Part shown: positions 1 through 7,304 of the stretch, in pieces
Layout of the letters: the number at the start of each line of letters is the position of its first letter
Numbering within the stretch: the first letter of the stretch is position 1
DNA from: a virus
DNA: 64,000 nucleotides
Reading direction: 5' to 3' (one strand)
IMG/VR virus record: IMGVR_UViG_3300037258_000931
Span: 64,001-128,000 of that record
Notes under the pieces: generated by a model
Databases searched by the model: none
Told to the model about the DNA's origin: nothing
What the model saw: the letters and a program-made list of their open reading frames with translations, nothing else
Program-made: the position numbers and the translations under genes

Positions 1-38
1 GGGGCGAGCGATTTTCAGGCGTTGCGATTGGGATGGCC

Positions 39-59
39 GTTTTTGGTCCGGCTATCAAG
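39..59 (-). promoter_or_regulatory. early-region repeat element, copy a
   Basis: Plus-strand pattern TTTTTGG-N5-CTATCAA. The same pattern recurs at 474-493 and 788-807, and with a 4-base gap at 4612-4629. Each copy lies at or just upstream of a leftward gene start, or at a gene end where the next leftward gene should follow, so a shared early control site is likely. Its function is inferred only. Confidence 0.45.
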
Positions 60-398
60 CTAATGCAGGAGTTCTCCCAGGCCCATTTCGGTAAAGGCGG
101 CGATGATGGCCGGATCGCGCATGCCGTCAATGCCGATGAAGTAGCCCGCGTCTTGATGCCATTGCACGCACTCGCGGGCGGTGGCGATGAAATCGGCCCG
201 GTCGTGGCATTGGGTGAAGGTGGTATCGCCTTCGCAGTAGCTCATGAGTTGCAGCGTGAGCGGGTTAATCCAGTTGCCGAAGTAAGACGCGTCTTGACGG
301 GTGTCAAGCTGTGCCCAGCCGTCTGCCGGGGTGCAATTGCGAAAGTCGTACTTGTATCGATCTGCCATGAATTCGTGGCCGCGTAATACGGTTGCCAT
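60..398 (-). CDS. hypothetical early phage protein, 112 aa
   Basis: I do not recognise a characterised family. The start is chosen at 398 because GGAAGGTAAAGAG sits directly upstream on the minus strand, although the frame stays open further upstream. The protein is soluble-looking, rich in aromatic and acidic residues, with no membrane segment. It begins MATVLRGHEFMADRYKYDF and has two Cys-His-containing stretches (SYCEGDTTFTQCHDRADF). It ends inside regulatory repeat copy a and is the leftmost complete gene of the leftward early set. Confidence 0.6.
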   Translation of the reverse strand: MATVLRGHEFMADRYKYDFRNCTPADGWAQLDTRQDASYFGNWINPLTLQLMSYCEGDTTFTQCHDRADFIATARECVQWHQDAGYFIGIDGMRDPAIIAAFTEMGLGELLH

Positions 399-473
399 CT
401 CTTTACCTTCCGGCCCGGTTTCGGCCCAGGCGTGCCGCTGTGGTTCTGGTTTTGTGACAAGTGCTTGCTGCGT

Positions 474-493
474 GTTTTTGGGGCCGCTATCAA
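474..493 (-). promoter_or_regulatory. early-region repeat element, copy b
   Basis: TTTTTGG-N5-CTATCAA on the plus strand, about 75 bases upstream of the leftward gene starting at 398 and overlapping the stop region of the gene that ends at 490. Same spacing as copies a and c. Confidence 0.45.
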
Positions 494-771
494 ATGTTTC
501 GCGTGGCCAGTCCGGGCAGCAGGTCTCCGGTCTCGGGAATGAATTCCCAGCACGAGGCTTGCCCACGCAAGATTTGATCGGGGGCAAGGGCGCGCAACTC
601 GCGCAAGGCCGCGTCCCGATGATCTTTCCAGTCCAGTTGGCGGCGGTTGGCTTGGCCGCGATCTGAGTAGCGCAGGCCGATGACCTCGCCGTCTTTGACG
701 GCGGCCCAGGCTTCGCCGCATCCGCGATAGTCGGTTGCGGCGGGACTGTCGGAGTGAATGGTGAATACCAT
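490..771 (-). CDS. hypothetical early phage protein, 93 aa
   Basis: Start at 771 is supported by AAAGGGGA about 7 bases upstream. An in-frame ATG further upstream lies inside repeat copy c and is less likely. The product begins MVFTIHSDSPAATDYRGCGE. It looks like a small soluble protein with an alternating hydrophobic N-terminal half (GEAWAAVKDGEVIGLRYSD) that could form a beta hairpin. No family is recognised. It is probably co-transcribed leftward with its neighbour at 60-398. Confidence 0.6.
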   Translation of the reverse strand: MVFTIHSDSPAATDYRGCGEAWAAVKDGEVIGLRYSDRGQANRRQLDWKDHRDAALRELRALAPDQILRGQASCWEFIPETGDLLPGLATRNI

Positions 772-787
772 CTTGATTCCCCTTTCG

Positions 788-807
788 GTTTTTGGTCCCG
801 CTATCAA
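788..807 (-). promoter_or_regulatory. early-region repeat element, copy c
   Basis: TTTTTGG-N5-CTATCAA, 17 bases upstream of the start codon at 771 and immediately before its ribosome binding site. This is the placement that most suggests a promoter or 5-prime UTR control site. Confidence 0.45.
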
Positions 808-943
808 AAAATAGAGGGTCCGGGTTGAGTGGATGACTCTCCAGGTGCGCGCGGCGCGGGCGGGGATTGGCGGCGGGGCCGGGCGGCGGGCGGCCCGGTA
901 CCACGTGGCGAGCGCTTTTCACGTGATTACCGGCGGCCCGGTA

Positions 944-1162
944 TCAGGCCGGATGCCCGGTACAGGTGGCGCGCTCTGCCGGGTCCGGTTGTATGTATCT
1001 CTCCCGGACATAGGTCAAGGCCAGCCGGAAAGCGCGCGCGCGAGTGAATGATTCCGCGCACAGATAGTCGCCAGCGTAGACGGTGCAACGGGCCGGTTCC
1101 GCTACGACGCGCGCGTTAGGGTACAGCGCGCGGAATTCCCGCTCCGATTTGCTCATGGTCAT
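944..1162 (-). CDS. small hypothetical protein, 72 aa
   Basis: A strong site, AAGGGGGAA, precedes the ATG at 1162. The sequence begins MTMSKSEREFRALYPNARV. It has a basic, helix-prone centre (FTRARAFRLALTYVRERY), suggesting a nucleic-acid or protein adaptor, but no family is recognised. It lies downstream of the VWA gene, separated by an 80-base gap with a hairpin. Confidence 0.6.
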   Translation of the reverse strand: MTMSKSEREFRALYPNARVVAEPARCTVYAGDYLCAESFTRARAFRLALTYVRERYIQPDPAERATCTGHPA

Positions 1163-1206
1163 AACTTCCCCCTTACAAGACGCGCCAGTGTCGCGGGCCG
1201 GGTTGC

Positions 1207-1240
1207 GGCAAGGCGAATCCGGTTGCAGACTCGCCTTGCC
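1207..1240 (-). terminator. hairpin between early genes
   Basis: Ten-base inverted repeat GGCAAGGCGA / TCGCCTTGCC with a 14-base loop, just after the stop of the VWA gene. No U-run follows on the minus strand, so it may be an RNA-processing or Rho-assisted site rather than a true intrinsic terminator. Confidence 0.4.
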
Positions 1241-1243
1241 CGG

Positions 1244-2404
1244 TTAACGGTCGATATACACGGTCTCCCCGAATGGTGCGGTTGCATCCACTTCCGTGGA
1301 GAGCCATAAGACTGGGAAAGACGGTGCGGTATCGGGAAAGGTGCCGTCTAGGTCTGTAATGCAGATTGCACACGTGGCTAGCGCTTCGCGCTCTATTGCG
1401 TCCAGGGCGGGCCGAAAGTCTGTACCACCTCCCCCCTCGGGTTGCCACGTCAACGGTTCACCCTTTTCGAAACGGTCGACCCGGCATACATCTGCATCGG
1501 CATAGTAGACAGTGACACCGGCCGGGCTGCATTCGTCAAAGACGGATTCGACAATGGAGCGCGCATAGCTCAAAGACGTTTCGTCGACACTGCCGGAAGT
1601 GTCGACCAATATGGCCACTTCCCCCAACTCGCGCGAGTCAAGAGACGGCAAATACAGACCGTGAGCAATGTACCGGGTGTTAGGCCGCGTCCAGGAATAA
1701 TCGCCGGTTGCGCGCTCTGAAAAAAAGCGCAGCATGAGGGAGCGGATATCGATACGCGGCTTGAGAGCTTGCTGTATAGCGCGCGCTATTCCCTCGGGAG
1801 CATTGCCTGCGAATTGCGCGTGTTGCAGCGCTTGAGACGCGCGTTCTTTCCATGCTTGCTCTGTAGGCGCCGGGTTGCCGTCCGGGTCCGGGTTGTTGGG
1901 TGCGTCTCTCACTTCCCCTAACGGGTCCGGGTTGCTTCCCGGACCGTTGCCGTCATTCTGGCCATTGCCGGATTGATCCGGGTTGCCGTCCGGGTCCGGT
2001 TCGCGCTTTTGATAGATGCGCTCAAAAATCCATTCTGCCGACTTGCCGATTTCATCCCGCTCCGCAAAGTGGCCATCGGCGGGCAAGGTAAAGCCCGCGT
2101 CTCTCAGTTGCGAGTTGATTGTCTTGTCACAGGCGATATTCCAGTGAGCCATCTCCCGGCCCGTGCGTCTCCAGGGATGACCTAACGCGCAATGCATGAC
2201 TTCATGAGCGACTAATCCTTTGGTCCGCTCATGAGTCAACGATTCGATAAACGCGGGCTCGAACCCGAATGTACGACCGTCAACCCATGCGGTACCGCAA
2301 CCGGTATCGGCCCGGAGAATGAGAGACAATGCCAGACAACCGAAAAACGGTTGCTCGATGATAAGCGACGTGCGGGCTGCTTGTAGCTTAGAAAGCGCGC
2401 TCAT
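1244..2404 (-). CDS. metallopeptidase-like / VWA-domain protein (DUF2201-like)
   Basis: A 386-aa protein with two parts. The N-terminal part has a zinc-peptidase-like motif HEVMHCALGH at residues 67-76. A Pro/Asp/Gly/Asn-rich linker spans about 137-182. The C-terminal von Willebrand A-like domain has the metal-site motif VDTSGSVDE at 267-275. This pairing is known as a putative metallopeptidase (DUF2201) plus VWA-like domain. Its start overlaps the stop of the middle gene by ATGA, so the three-gene unit is translationally coupled. MoxR ATPase/VWA pairs act as chaperone-like remodelling machines. The phage target is unknown. Confidence 0.85.
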   Translation of the reverse strand: MSALSKLQAARTSLIIEQPFFGCLALSLILRADTGCGTAWVDGRTFGFEPAFIESLTHERTKGLVAHEVMHCALGHPWRRTGREMAHWNIACDKTINSQLRDAGFTLPADGHFAERDEIGKSAEWIFERIYQKREPDPDGNPDQSGNGQNDGNGPGSNPDPLGEVRDAPNNPDPDGNPAPTEQAWKERASQALQHAQFAGNAPEGIARAIQQALKPRIDIRSLMLRFFSERATGDYSWTRPNTRYIAHGLYLPSLDSRELGEVAILVDTSGSVDETSLSYARSIVESVFDECSPAGVTVYYADADVCRVDRFEKGEPLTWQPEGGGGTDFRPALDAIEREALATCAICITDLDGTFPDTAPSFPVLWLSTEVDATAPFGETVYIDR

Positions 2405-3267
2405 GCAAAAATCCCCTTTCCATAGGTTGCTTGCATGGATGCAAGTATCGTTTGCGCGCGGTTGGCAGTCTCAAGGCGGGCTTTGTCATCTTTGCGCAGG
2501 GTTTCGGGTTCTGCCGTGGCTAACAATTCAGTCTCGCGCCGCATACGCTCCAGGGCCGGATCATCCGTAACATTGATCCGGGTCAGGATGTCGCATAGCT
2601 CGCGCGCATTGGAGATAAGCGAATCCCGAAAGATTGCATCGGGTTCGGACAACCGGGCCTGAATATGTTGGACGCATGCGTAAAGACGTTTTACCGCGTC
2701 TTGATGCGCGGCTTCGAAAGACTCTCTGACCCGCTCTTCAGTCCGGGCCGCAATGGCATTGATTTCGTCATCGGCGATAGTGACCCGGAAGTCTGTACCG
2801 GTTGGAACGGGATTGTACTCAACCGCAAAGGAATAACGGTCCCGGATGTCTGCGGGGTAATCGTCATCTTTGTACATGCCGTTTAGCTTGTCTTTTGCGG
2901 CCATGCGCAATGCCGGATAATCGGCCCGGAATTCTGCGAGTAAGCGGTCAAACTCGTGCTTCCACTTGCGCATGATATCCGTGTAATGATCGAAATTCTT
3001 CACGGTCAAAATGCGCCATCCGTCATCGGACCATGGCAAGGTTTGGTCATAGTTGCCTTGGCGGACCGCTGCCACGTGCGAGTTAAGCGCCTTATAGGTG
3101 GGAGCGTCTCCAGGTAAGAGATGTTTGTTAAACCGGCCCGCGTCCAGGGTTGCGCCATGGGCCGCAGTGGCTTCCATGGACACTTTACGGTCGTATTTGC
3201 GCGCGCTCCAGGAGGAGATGCGGAGCGATACCAGCATGGCGCGAGTATGCAATTCTGCCTGCGTCAT
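2401..3267 (-). CDS. middle protein of MoxR-VWA module, 288 aa
   Basis: Helical, charged protein with no enzyme motif that I can see. The start at 3267 has a near-perfect AGGAGGT site, and its ATG overlaps the MoxR stop (ATGA). Its own stop overlaps the next start in the same way. The conserved position between ATPase and VWA partner suggests a substrate or adaptor subunit. It resembles proteins of unknown function (DUF3150-like) found beside phage MoxR genes, but I hold that family call loosely. Confidence 0.7.
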   Translation of the reverse strand: MTQAELHTRAMLVSLRISSWSARKYDRKVSMEATAAHGATLDAGRFNKHLLPGDAPTYKALNSHVAAVRQGNYDQTLPWSDDGWRILTVKNFDHYTDIMRKWKHEFDRLLAEFRADYPALRMAAKDKLNGMYKDDDYPADIRDRYSFAVEYNPVPTGTDFRVTIADDEINAIAARTEERVRESFEAAHQDAVKRLYACVQHIQARLSEPDAIFRDSLISNARELCDILTRINVTDDPALERMRRETELLATAEPETLRKDDKARLETANRAQTILASMQATYGKGIFA

Positions 3268-4304
3268 AGGGACACCTCCTGACCGGAGATGAGCGCGCCG
3301 ATTGGCCCGGCGGCAATGCGTACAAAAGTGTCAGTATAGGTGAGTTTCTCATCGCGCCGGGTTGCGTCTTTGACTAGCAATACTGCAAACTCCCCCCGTT
3401 GCGCGTCGACCATCCGGTTTGCATAGATGCCGATGCGGGCAAAGGTTTGGGGATTGGCGCGCGCGGCCAACCCTACAGCGGTCGCATACAATTCGGACGG
3501 TTCGGTAGGAATCCGCGCGGTATCCGGGTTCATCAAAATTGCGTCCAGGTTCACGAGTGAGCTAACCATCCGGCGAAAGACTACATATTCGGTTGCCGCC
3601 GCTTCCCCTACTGCCCCGCTCATCGCTGCCAGTTCGATAGGACCGTCCAGGTTGAGGGATTCGAGTTTGGCCAGATTCGCCCATGTGCGCGGGCTGGGGG
3701 AGTTTGTTAGATCAGCGCTCGCCACAAATTTCGAAAGCAATTCGGGCCGATAACGGAGAAACGCTATCAGGTTAACCGGCAAGTCGTGATTGATTGCCCA
3801 TTGGCACCAGTCGTCAATGCTGGGCTCTAATTCGACTATTGCCGCGAACCGGGATTTTACGGGTTCCAAGATTCCCGATACTCCGGCCCGGTCGGTTCTG
3901 CGATTTGTGGCTGCAACAAAGGTTACGCAATCGGGGAGTACATGACCGTTGACGCGACGGGCAAGCAATAACTGCATGTAGCTTGCCTGTACAGCGGGAG
4001 AGGCTTGGCCTAAGTCATCCAAAAACCAAACCGTGGGAACCGTAGCCTTGAGCGCGCGCGCCAGTTCGCCAAACGGGATGAATGTAGCCTCATCCGCGCC
4101 GGGTTTAGGCCATGGCAAACCTTTAGCATCTGTAGGGTCCGCAACTGCCGGGTGAGAGATGAGCAATTCCGCACCAGCCGCTTGCGCGCCTTGCGCCACT
4201 AGGTCCGACTTTCCAACTCCCGGCGCGCCGGTAATGAGGATTGGCAACCGGGCCGGAATCATCGCGGCCAATAGGGTTGTAAGTTGATTCGGAGTTATCT
4301 GCAT
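3264..4304 (-). CDS. MoxR-type AAA+ ATPase
   Basis: A 346-aa ATPase. Walker A GAPGVGKS is at residues 26-33, Walker B TVWFLDDLG at about 91-99, and a sensor-1-like AATNRR at 131-136. MoxR ATPases partner with VWA proteins to remodel metal centres or protein complexes, and similar pairs are known from N4-like phages. The start overlaps the 3-prime end of the small upstream gene by 10 bases, and the stop overlaps the next start, so expression is coupled across the module. Confidence 0.88.
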   Translation of the reverse strand: MQITPNQLTTLLAAMIPARLPILITGAPGVGKSDLVAQGAQAAGAELLISHPAVADPTDAKGLPWPKPGADEATFIPFGELARALKATVPTVWFLDDLGQASPAVQASYMQLLLARRVNGHVLPDCVTFVAATNRRTDRAGVSGILEPVKSRFAAIVELEPSIDDWCQWAINHDLPVNLIAFLRYRPELLSKFVASADLTNSPSPRTWANLAKLESLNLDGPIELAAMSGAVGEAAATEYVVFRRMVSSLVNLDAILMNPDTARIPTEPSELYATAVGLAARANPQTFARIGIYANRMVDAQRGEFAVLLVKDATRRDEKLTYTDTFVRIAAGPIGALISGQEVSL

Positions 4305-4468
4305 GTTTGATCCTTTTCGCGGGATTCGGCCCGCGTCCGGTTGAGATACTTATCGCAGATAGAGTTAACCATCCGCATGAATCCGGTTGCCGATGTGTCC
4401 GGGAAACCGGCCTGTATCGATGCACCGTATAGACGCTCTGTCATCCGTCCATCTAGCGCGTACTGCAT
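4295..4468 (-). CDS. small leader gene of the MoxR operon, 57 aa
   Basis: Short reading frame with a strong AAGGGGGG site before the ATG at 4468. It begins MQYALDGRMTERLYGASI and ends KDQTCR, with the stop inside the first codons of the MoxR gene. It is the promoter-proximal gene of the leftward operon, 38 bases from the proposed -10. No family is recognised. The ribosome binding site and overlap make it credible despite its size. Confidence 0.6.
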   Translation of the reverse strand: MQYALDGRMTERLYGASIQAGFPDTSATGFMRMVNSICDKYLNRTRAESREKDQTCR

Positions 4469-4505
4469 TCAATCCCCCCTTACCCCGATAAAGCATCGAA
4501 AGATC

Positions 4506-4535
4506 ATCCTAAAAGCATTATCACTACGGTGTCAA
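4506..4535 (-). promoter_or_regulatory. leftward early promoter
   Basis: On the minus strand, TTGACA (4535-4530), an 18-base spacer and TAGGAT (4511-4506) form a sigma70-like promoter for the MoxR-VWA operon. The -35 overlaps one of two operator-like repeats. Confidence 0.55.
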
Positions 4536-4556
4536 TACCATTTGTCACTAAAGTGT
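4521..4556. promoter_or_regulatory. paired operator-like sites
   Basis: TCACTACGGTGT (4521-4532) and TCACTAAAGTGT (4545-4556) share the pattern TCACTAnrGTGT and are 24 bases apart, about two helix turns. Each is partly palindromic (CACTAAAGTG is perfect). The first covers the -35 of the leftward promoter, as expected for a repressor. The small HTH protein at 5399 is the nearest candidate binder. Confidence 0.5.
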
Positions 4557-4610
4557 TATTAGGGTCCTAAGCATGTTGGAAGGAATGAACCCTTTAAGGG
4601 GAGATGGGGT

Positions 4611-4629
4611 ATTTTTGGGTGCCTATCAA
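4611..4629 (-). promoter_or_regulatory. early-region repeat element, copy d
   Basis: TTTTTGG-N4-CTATCAA, one base shorter in the gap than copies a to c. It lies upstream of the leftward promoter and operators. Confidence 0.35.
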
Positions 4630-4928
4630 AGCATGGCGCAAGATATCAGCGCTAGGGGATGGCGCGCACGCGCGCGCTTGTCTGGCGACACTTCCCATAG
4701 GGTTGGAGCGGTCTGGACGCGGGAGAGAGCATCTCCAGGGCCGCGCGCTGCTATTCCTACAGGATTAGCGACGGTTGCGCGCTCCGGGACCGTTTTTTGG
4801 TCCGGATGTCTGCTTAGACGTTGGCCCGGTTGGCCGGGCCGGGCCGCGCCTTTGTCCGGGATAGGGGGTGGCGCCGGCGGCTCCAACGCCTTAGCCTCTC
4901 CCTGAGTGAGATCGGCCGAAATCGCAGC
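4630..4928. other. noncoding stretch, no convincing gene
   Basis: This GC-rich part of the divergent control region has open frames on both strands (about 100 codons each). None has a ribosome binding site, and their products are Pro/Arg/Gly-rich with no domain. I see no gene here. Confidence 0.5.
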
Positions 4929-5127
4929 GCGCAACTTATGCGCATTCTATTTTGGCGCAATTAAAACATAACGGAAGATAGCGCAAGTTATTTTGGCGCA
5001 ATTAAAGCGCAAGTTATCAGGCAGGGTCTATGCCGCGGTTATGGCGGCCATTAACGCGATGGCGCAAGTTATGCGCAATGTAAATTTAGGGTTGACTCGC
5101 AGGCTGCTTTTGCGCAAGCTGGCGCAA
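4929..5127 (+). repeat. iteron-like GCGCAA cluster
   Basis: Nine GCGCAA boxes in the same orientation, at 4929, 4955, 4981, 4996, 5007, 5062, 5073, 5112 and 5122. Several are extended to GCGCAAGTTAT, and two lie in an identical TTTTGGCGCAATTAAA block. Local AT content is higher than in the flanks. Such a directional cluster is typical of replication-initiator or regulator binding. Origin function is inferred. Confidence 0.55.
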
Positions 5128-5139
5128 GATAAGCGTAAT

Positions 5140-5155
5140 GGTTCCACGTGGAACC
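5140..5155. promoter_or_regulatory. parS-like palindrome
   Basis: GGTTCCACGTGGAACC is a perfect 16-base palindrome matching the core of bacterial parS centromere sites (GTTCCACGTGGAAC or GTTTCACGTGAAAC). No ParB gene is in the window. It lies just after the GCGCAA cluster and 20 bases before the first rightward gene. Confidence 0.55.
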
Positions 5156-5175
5156 GGGCAGCCGTTCTGTGAGAT

Positions 5176-5373
5176 ATGGAAGCGTTGAATTTGAAAACTC
5201 GGCAAATTGGAATCACGCAAAGGATGGTTCGCGAGTTGGCAGACAACTTCTTTGCGGAAACGCCGCTGTTCCGAATGCTCCATCGTAATGGCCTGGCTCG
5301 GAAGCGAATGCGGGCGTACCGGATTTTTAAGAACTCGCGTCGGCCGGCGCAGTTTCGGCAGGACGTGTGGTGA
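5176..5373 (+). CDS. small basic protein, 65 aa
   Basis: Starts with MEALNLKTRQIGITQRMV and is rich in Arg/Lys, with a helical middle. The ribosome binding site is weak, and the frame lies between the parS-like site and the HTH gene. It could be a small DNA-binding partner of that region, or it may not be translated. No family is recognised. Confidence 0.4.
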   Translation: MEALNLKTRQIGITQRMVRELADNFFAETPLFRMLHRNGLARKRMRAYRIFKNSRRPAQFRQDVW

Positions 5374-5398
5374 GCTGAATTTTCACAAAGGGAGACAG

Positions 5399-5632
5399 AT
5401 GCCGAAGCCAAAGCCCACAGACGAAGATCTGGAGCAGCGAGAGGTCCGGAAGCGGGAATGGCTTGCGTTCCGGAAGGAGTTTCTGTTTACTCAGGTCAAG
5501 CTGGCCGATGTGCTTGGCATCAGCCGGCGCTCGGTTCAGCTTGTCGAATCGGCTAAGGTGACGCCGCTGGCGCAGACGCTGCGAGCATTCAATGCTTTGA
5601 AGTCGCGGTACGATGCTGGCCGGGCAGCGTGA
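5399..5632 (+). CDS. small helix-turn-helix (Xre-like) regulator, 77 aa
   Basis: The ATG at 5399 follows AAAGGGAGAC. Residues about 29-57 read FTQVKLADVLGISRRSVQLV, a classic HTH pattern (turn at LGIS). The length and single domain fit a phage Cro-like regulator. It lies at the head of the rightward block and faces the leftward promoter, so it may bind the paired TCACTAnrGTGT sites. Confidence 0.75.
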   Translation: MPKPKPTDEDLEQREVRKREWLAFRKEFLFTQVKLADVLGISRRSVQLVESAKVTPLAQTLRAFNALKSRYDAGRAA

Positions 5633-5661
5633 GGGTTTGAGTTTTGAAAAAGGAGAACACC

Positions 5662-6063
5662 GTGGAAGAGGAATATGTAGAGGGTTTGAGCGGGGCCGAG
5701 ATTATCGACGATATCAAGGCGCTGGTGGCTGAGCGGCTGGGCGGAGACTGCAACTTGCGGCCGGCGGATTCCTATACCGGGGGCTACGACGGCTGGATCG
5801 AGATCCACTTGAACCTGCATGGATTAGACACGGCGCAGGTAAAGACCAAGATCGTGATGGGCGCCGTCCGCGACGATACAGAGCAGGCTCAGGTAGTGGC
5901 CCGGATCGAAATTCCGCTGGAGCCGGCACTTAATGTGGTTCGGGAGCGCGCGGGGCTGGGAATCCCTACTCTGGCCAAGGACGTAGACGGCAAGACCGTG
6001 ATCAAGAAGCGCCACTATGCCAAACCAGTGGTCGGGGGCGCCGCGACGGGCGAGCAGCTCTAG
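5662..6063 (+). CDS. hypothetical protein, 133 aa
   Basis: GTG start at 5662 chosen because AAAGGAG lies 7 bases upstream. A TTG start at 5644 would add six residues. The acidic N-terminus (MEEEYVEGLSGAEIIDDI) leads into an alpha/beta-looking middle with regular beta strands (GWIEIHLNLHGL, TKIVMGAV). No family is recognised. The next gene follows after three bases. Confidence 0.65.
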   Translation: MEEEYVEGLSGAEIIDDIKALVAERLGGDCNLRPADSYTGGYDGWIEIHLNLHGLDTAQVKTKIVMGAVRDDTEQAQVVARIEIPLEPALNVVRERAGLGIPTLAKDVDGKTVIKKRHYAKPVVGGAATGEQL

Positions 6064-6066
6064 GCT

Positions 6067-6270
6067 ATGCCGGAGCATTACACCAAAGCTACGGTGATGG
6101 CGACTTTCTGGTGCAAGAAGTGCCATAAAGATACGCTGCACAATGTCTCCGGCGGTCGCCGCGGCTTTTGCCTGGACTGCATGAAGAAGCTGGAGGACGC
6201 GGCGTTGGATCGCGGGCCCGAAGCGGCTGAGGAATCGGCGCCGGAGCAGCCCGGCGATCTGTTCTCGTGA
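6067..6270 (+). CDS. zinc-ribbon protein, 67 aa
   Basis: A CKKC pair (FWCKKCHKDT) and a second CLDC pair (GFCLDCMKKL) about 20 residues later form a four-Cys zinc ribbon, followed by an acidic tail. The start comes three bases after the preceding stop. Probably a small nucleic-acid or protein-binding adaptor. Its target is unknown. Confidence 0.7.
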   Translation: MPEHYTKATVMATFWCKKCHKDTLHNVSGGRRGFCLDCMKKLEDAALDRGPEAAEESAPEQPGDLFS

Positions 6271-6277
6271 GGGCAGG

Positions 6278-6664
6278 ATGAAGAACGAGCAGGTGGAGCG
6301 GCTGGTAACAGCTTTCGAGCGGCTGGTTTCGGCCATGGAGGAAACGAATGGTATCCGACAACGGGAGTTCGGAAAGCGGTACCCGGAGCGGAAAGAACCG
6401 CGCGACGCGGTTAAGAGTCGTATCCCCACCGCCGAAGATCTCATCCGAGAAATCCACGGGGCCAGCGGAGAAACTGTCGACCAGTGGCTCAGCCTCGCCG
6501 AAGAAAGTGAAGAATGGATCGGAACACGGGAGAGAGAATACCTTGCCCGTGCCCAAGGCGCCGCGGGAGACGGACCGCATGGCGGAGGCGTTGAAGCGGC
6601 TGAAAGTGAGACCGGAGAGCCTGTCGAGCGCGCCGCAGATCACGCCGATGTTCAAGAAGGCTGA
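6278..6664 (+). CDS. acidic hypothetical protein overlapping the next gene, 128 aa
   Basis: ATG with GGGCAGG upstream. The product (MKNEQVERLVTAFERLVSAM...) reads as a normal acidic, coiled-coil-like protein over its whole length, although most of it overlaps the next gene in another frame. One of the two frames may be used only in part. The downstream gene could instead start at 6579, which would shrink the overlap to about 86 bases. Confidence 0.45.
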   Translation: MKNEQVERLVTAFERLVSAMEETNGIRQREFGKRYPERKEPRDAVKSRIPTAEDLIREIHGASGETVDQWLSLAEESEEWIGTREREYLARAQGAAGDGPHGGGVEAAESETGEPVERAADHADVQEG

Positions 6665-7232
6665 GGGCGGCCTGAAGGCGGTGCTCGAAGCCATGCGCTT
6701 TGCCTCGCAGAATGAGACTCTGCGGATTTTTTTGAAAAAATACGATTCAGTGCCGGCGGGCGATCGGGAGCGGCTGCCCTGGGAAGCGGTGGCGATTGCC
6801 GCCAAACTTGATTTTGAGCAGCTCACTGGAGCGATTATGTTCGCGATGTCGAGCGTGTCGGCGAACACGGTGAAGATCATGGCCTGGAGTGCCCATCCAG
6901 AGGTCATGCGCAAGACGATCAAGTACGCCAAGTTGCCCAGTGGCGAGAAGGACCGATCGATGTTCCACACCGGGACCGGATGGCTACCTTCAGCGAAGGG
7001 CCCGACGTTTATCGGCAAGCAGGTGGCAGTCTTTGGATCTGGCGGCAAACTGAATGGCGACGAGCCGGCCCCGCAAGCGACCTTTGGTGAGGACGATGAT
7101 CCGGAATTGCTGTTTCCTTCATCGAGCGCGATGCAGGAACGGCTGGTTCCGGTGCGGCAGCGGCTGCTGCAGGACGGTCGCGTTGCCGTGGCTGAGCAGT
7201 TGCCGCCCGAAGAGTACGAGCCGGGGGAGTGA
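6348..7232 (+). CDS. possible terminase small subunit / packaging protein, 294 aa
   Basis: GGAGG lies 6 bases before the ATG at 6348. The first 75 residues are low complexity (Ser/Lys/Pro). The folded part starts near MAEALKRLKVRPES (6579) and is helical (KAVLEAMRFASQNETLRIFL, then LPWEAVAIAAKLDFEQL). Its place one unit upstream of the terminase large subunit, and a helical DNA-binding look, suggest a small terminase subunit. I see no diagnostic motif. Confidence 0.6.
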   Translation: MVSDNGSSESGTRSGKNRATRLRVVSPPPKISSEKSTGPAEKLSTSGSASPKKVKNGSEHGRENTLPVPKAPRETDRMAEALKRLKVRPESLSSAPQITPMFKKAEGGLKAVLEAMRFASQNETLRIFLKKYDSVPAGDRERLPWEAVAIAAKLDFEQLTGAIMFAMSSVSANTVKIMAWSAHPEVMRKTIKYAKLPSGEKDRSMFHTGTGWLPSAKGPTFIGKQVAVFGSGGKLNGDEPAPQATFGEDDDPELLFPSSSAMQERLVPVRQRLLQDGRVAVAEQLPPEEYEPGE

Positions 7233-7262
7233 GGCGGAGCTGACACTCGCTCGAAGTAGCGC

Positions 7263-7291
7263 TTGACACGCATTCAGTTTCAGCTTAGAGA
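7263..7291 (+). promoter_or_regulatory. rightward promoter before leader element 1
   Basis: TTGACA (7263-7268), a 17-base spacer and TAGAGA (7286-7291). The surrounding GCGCTTGACACGCA is repeated exactly at the promoter of leader element 2. Confidence 0.5.
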
Positions 7292-7304
7292 TAAGGAAAT
7301 CATC

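Noticed and set aside
4573-4934. Two open frames near 100 codons on opposite strands in the control region
   Set aside because: No ribosome binding sites, Pro/Arg-rich products, and they sit on regulatory sequence.
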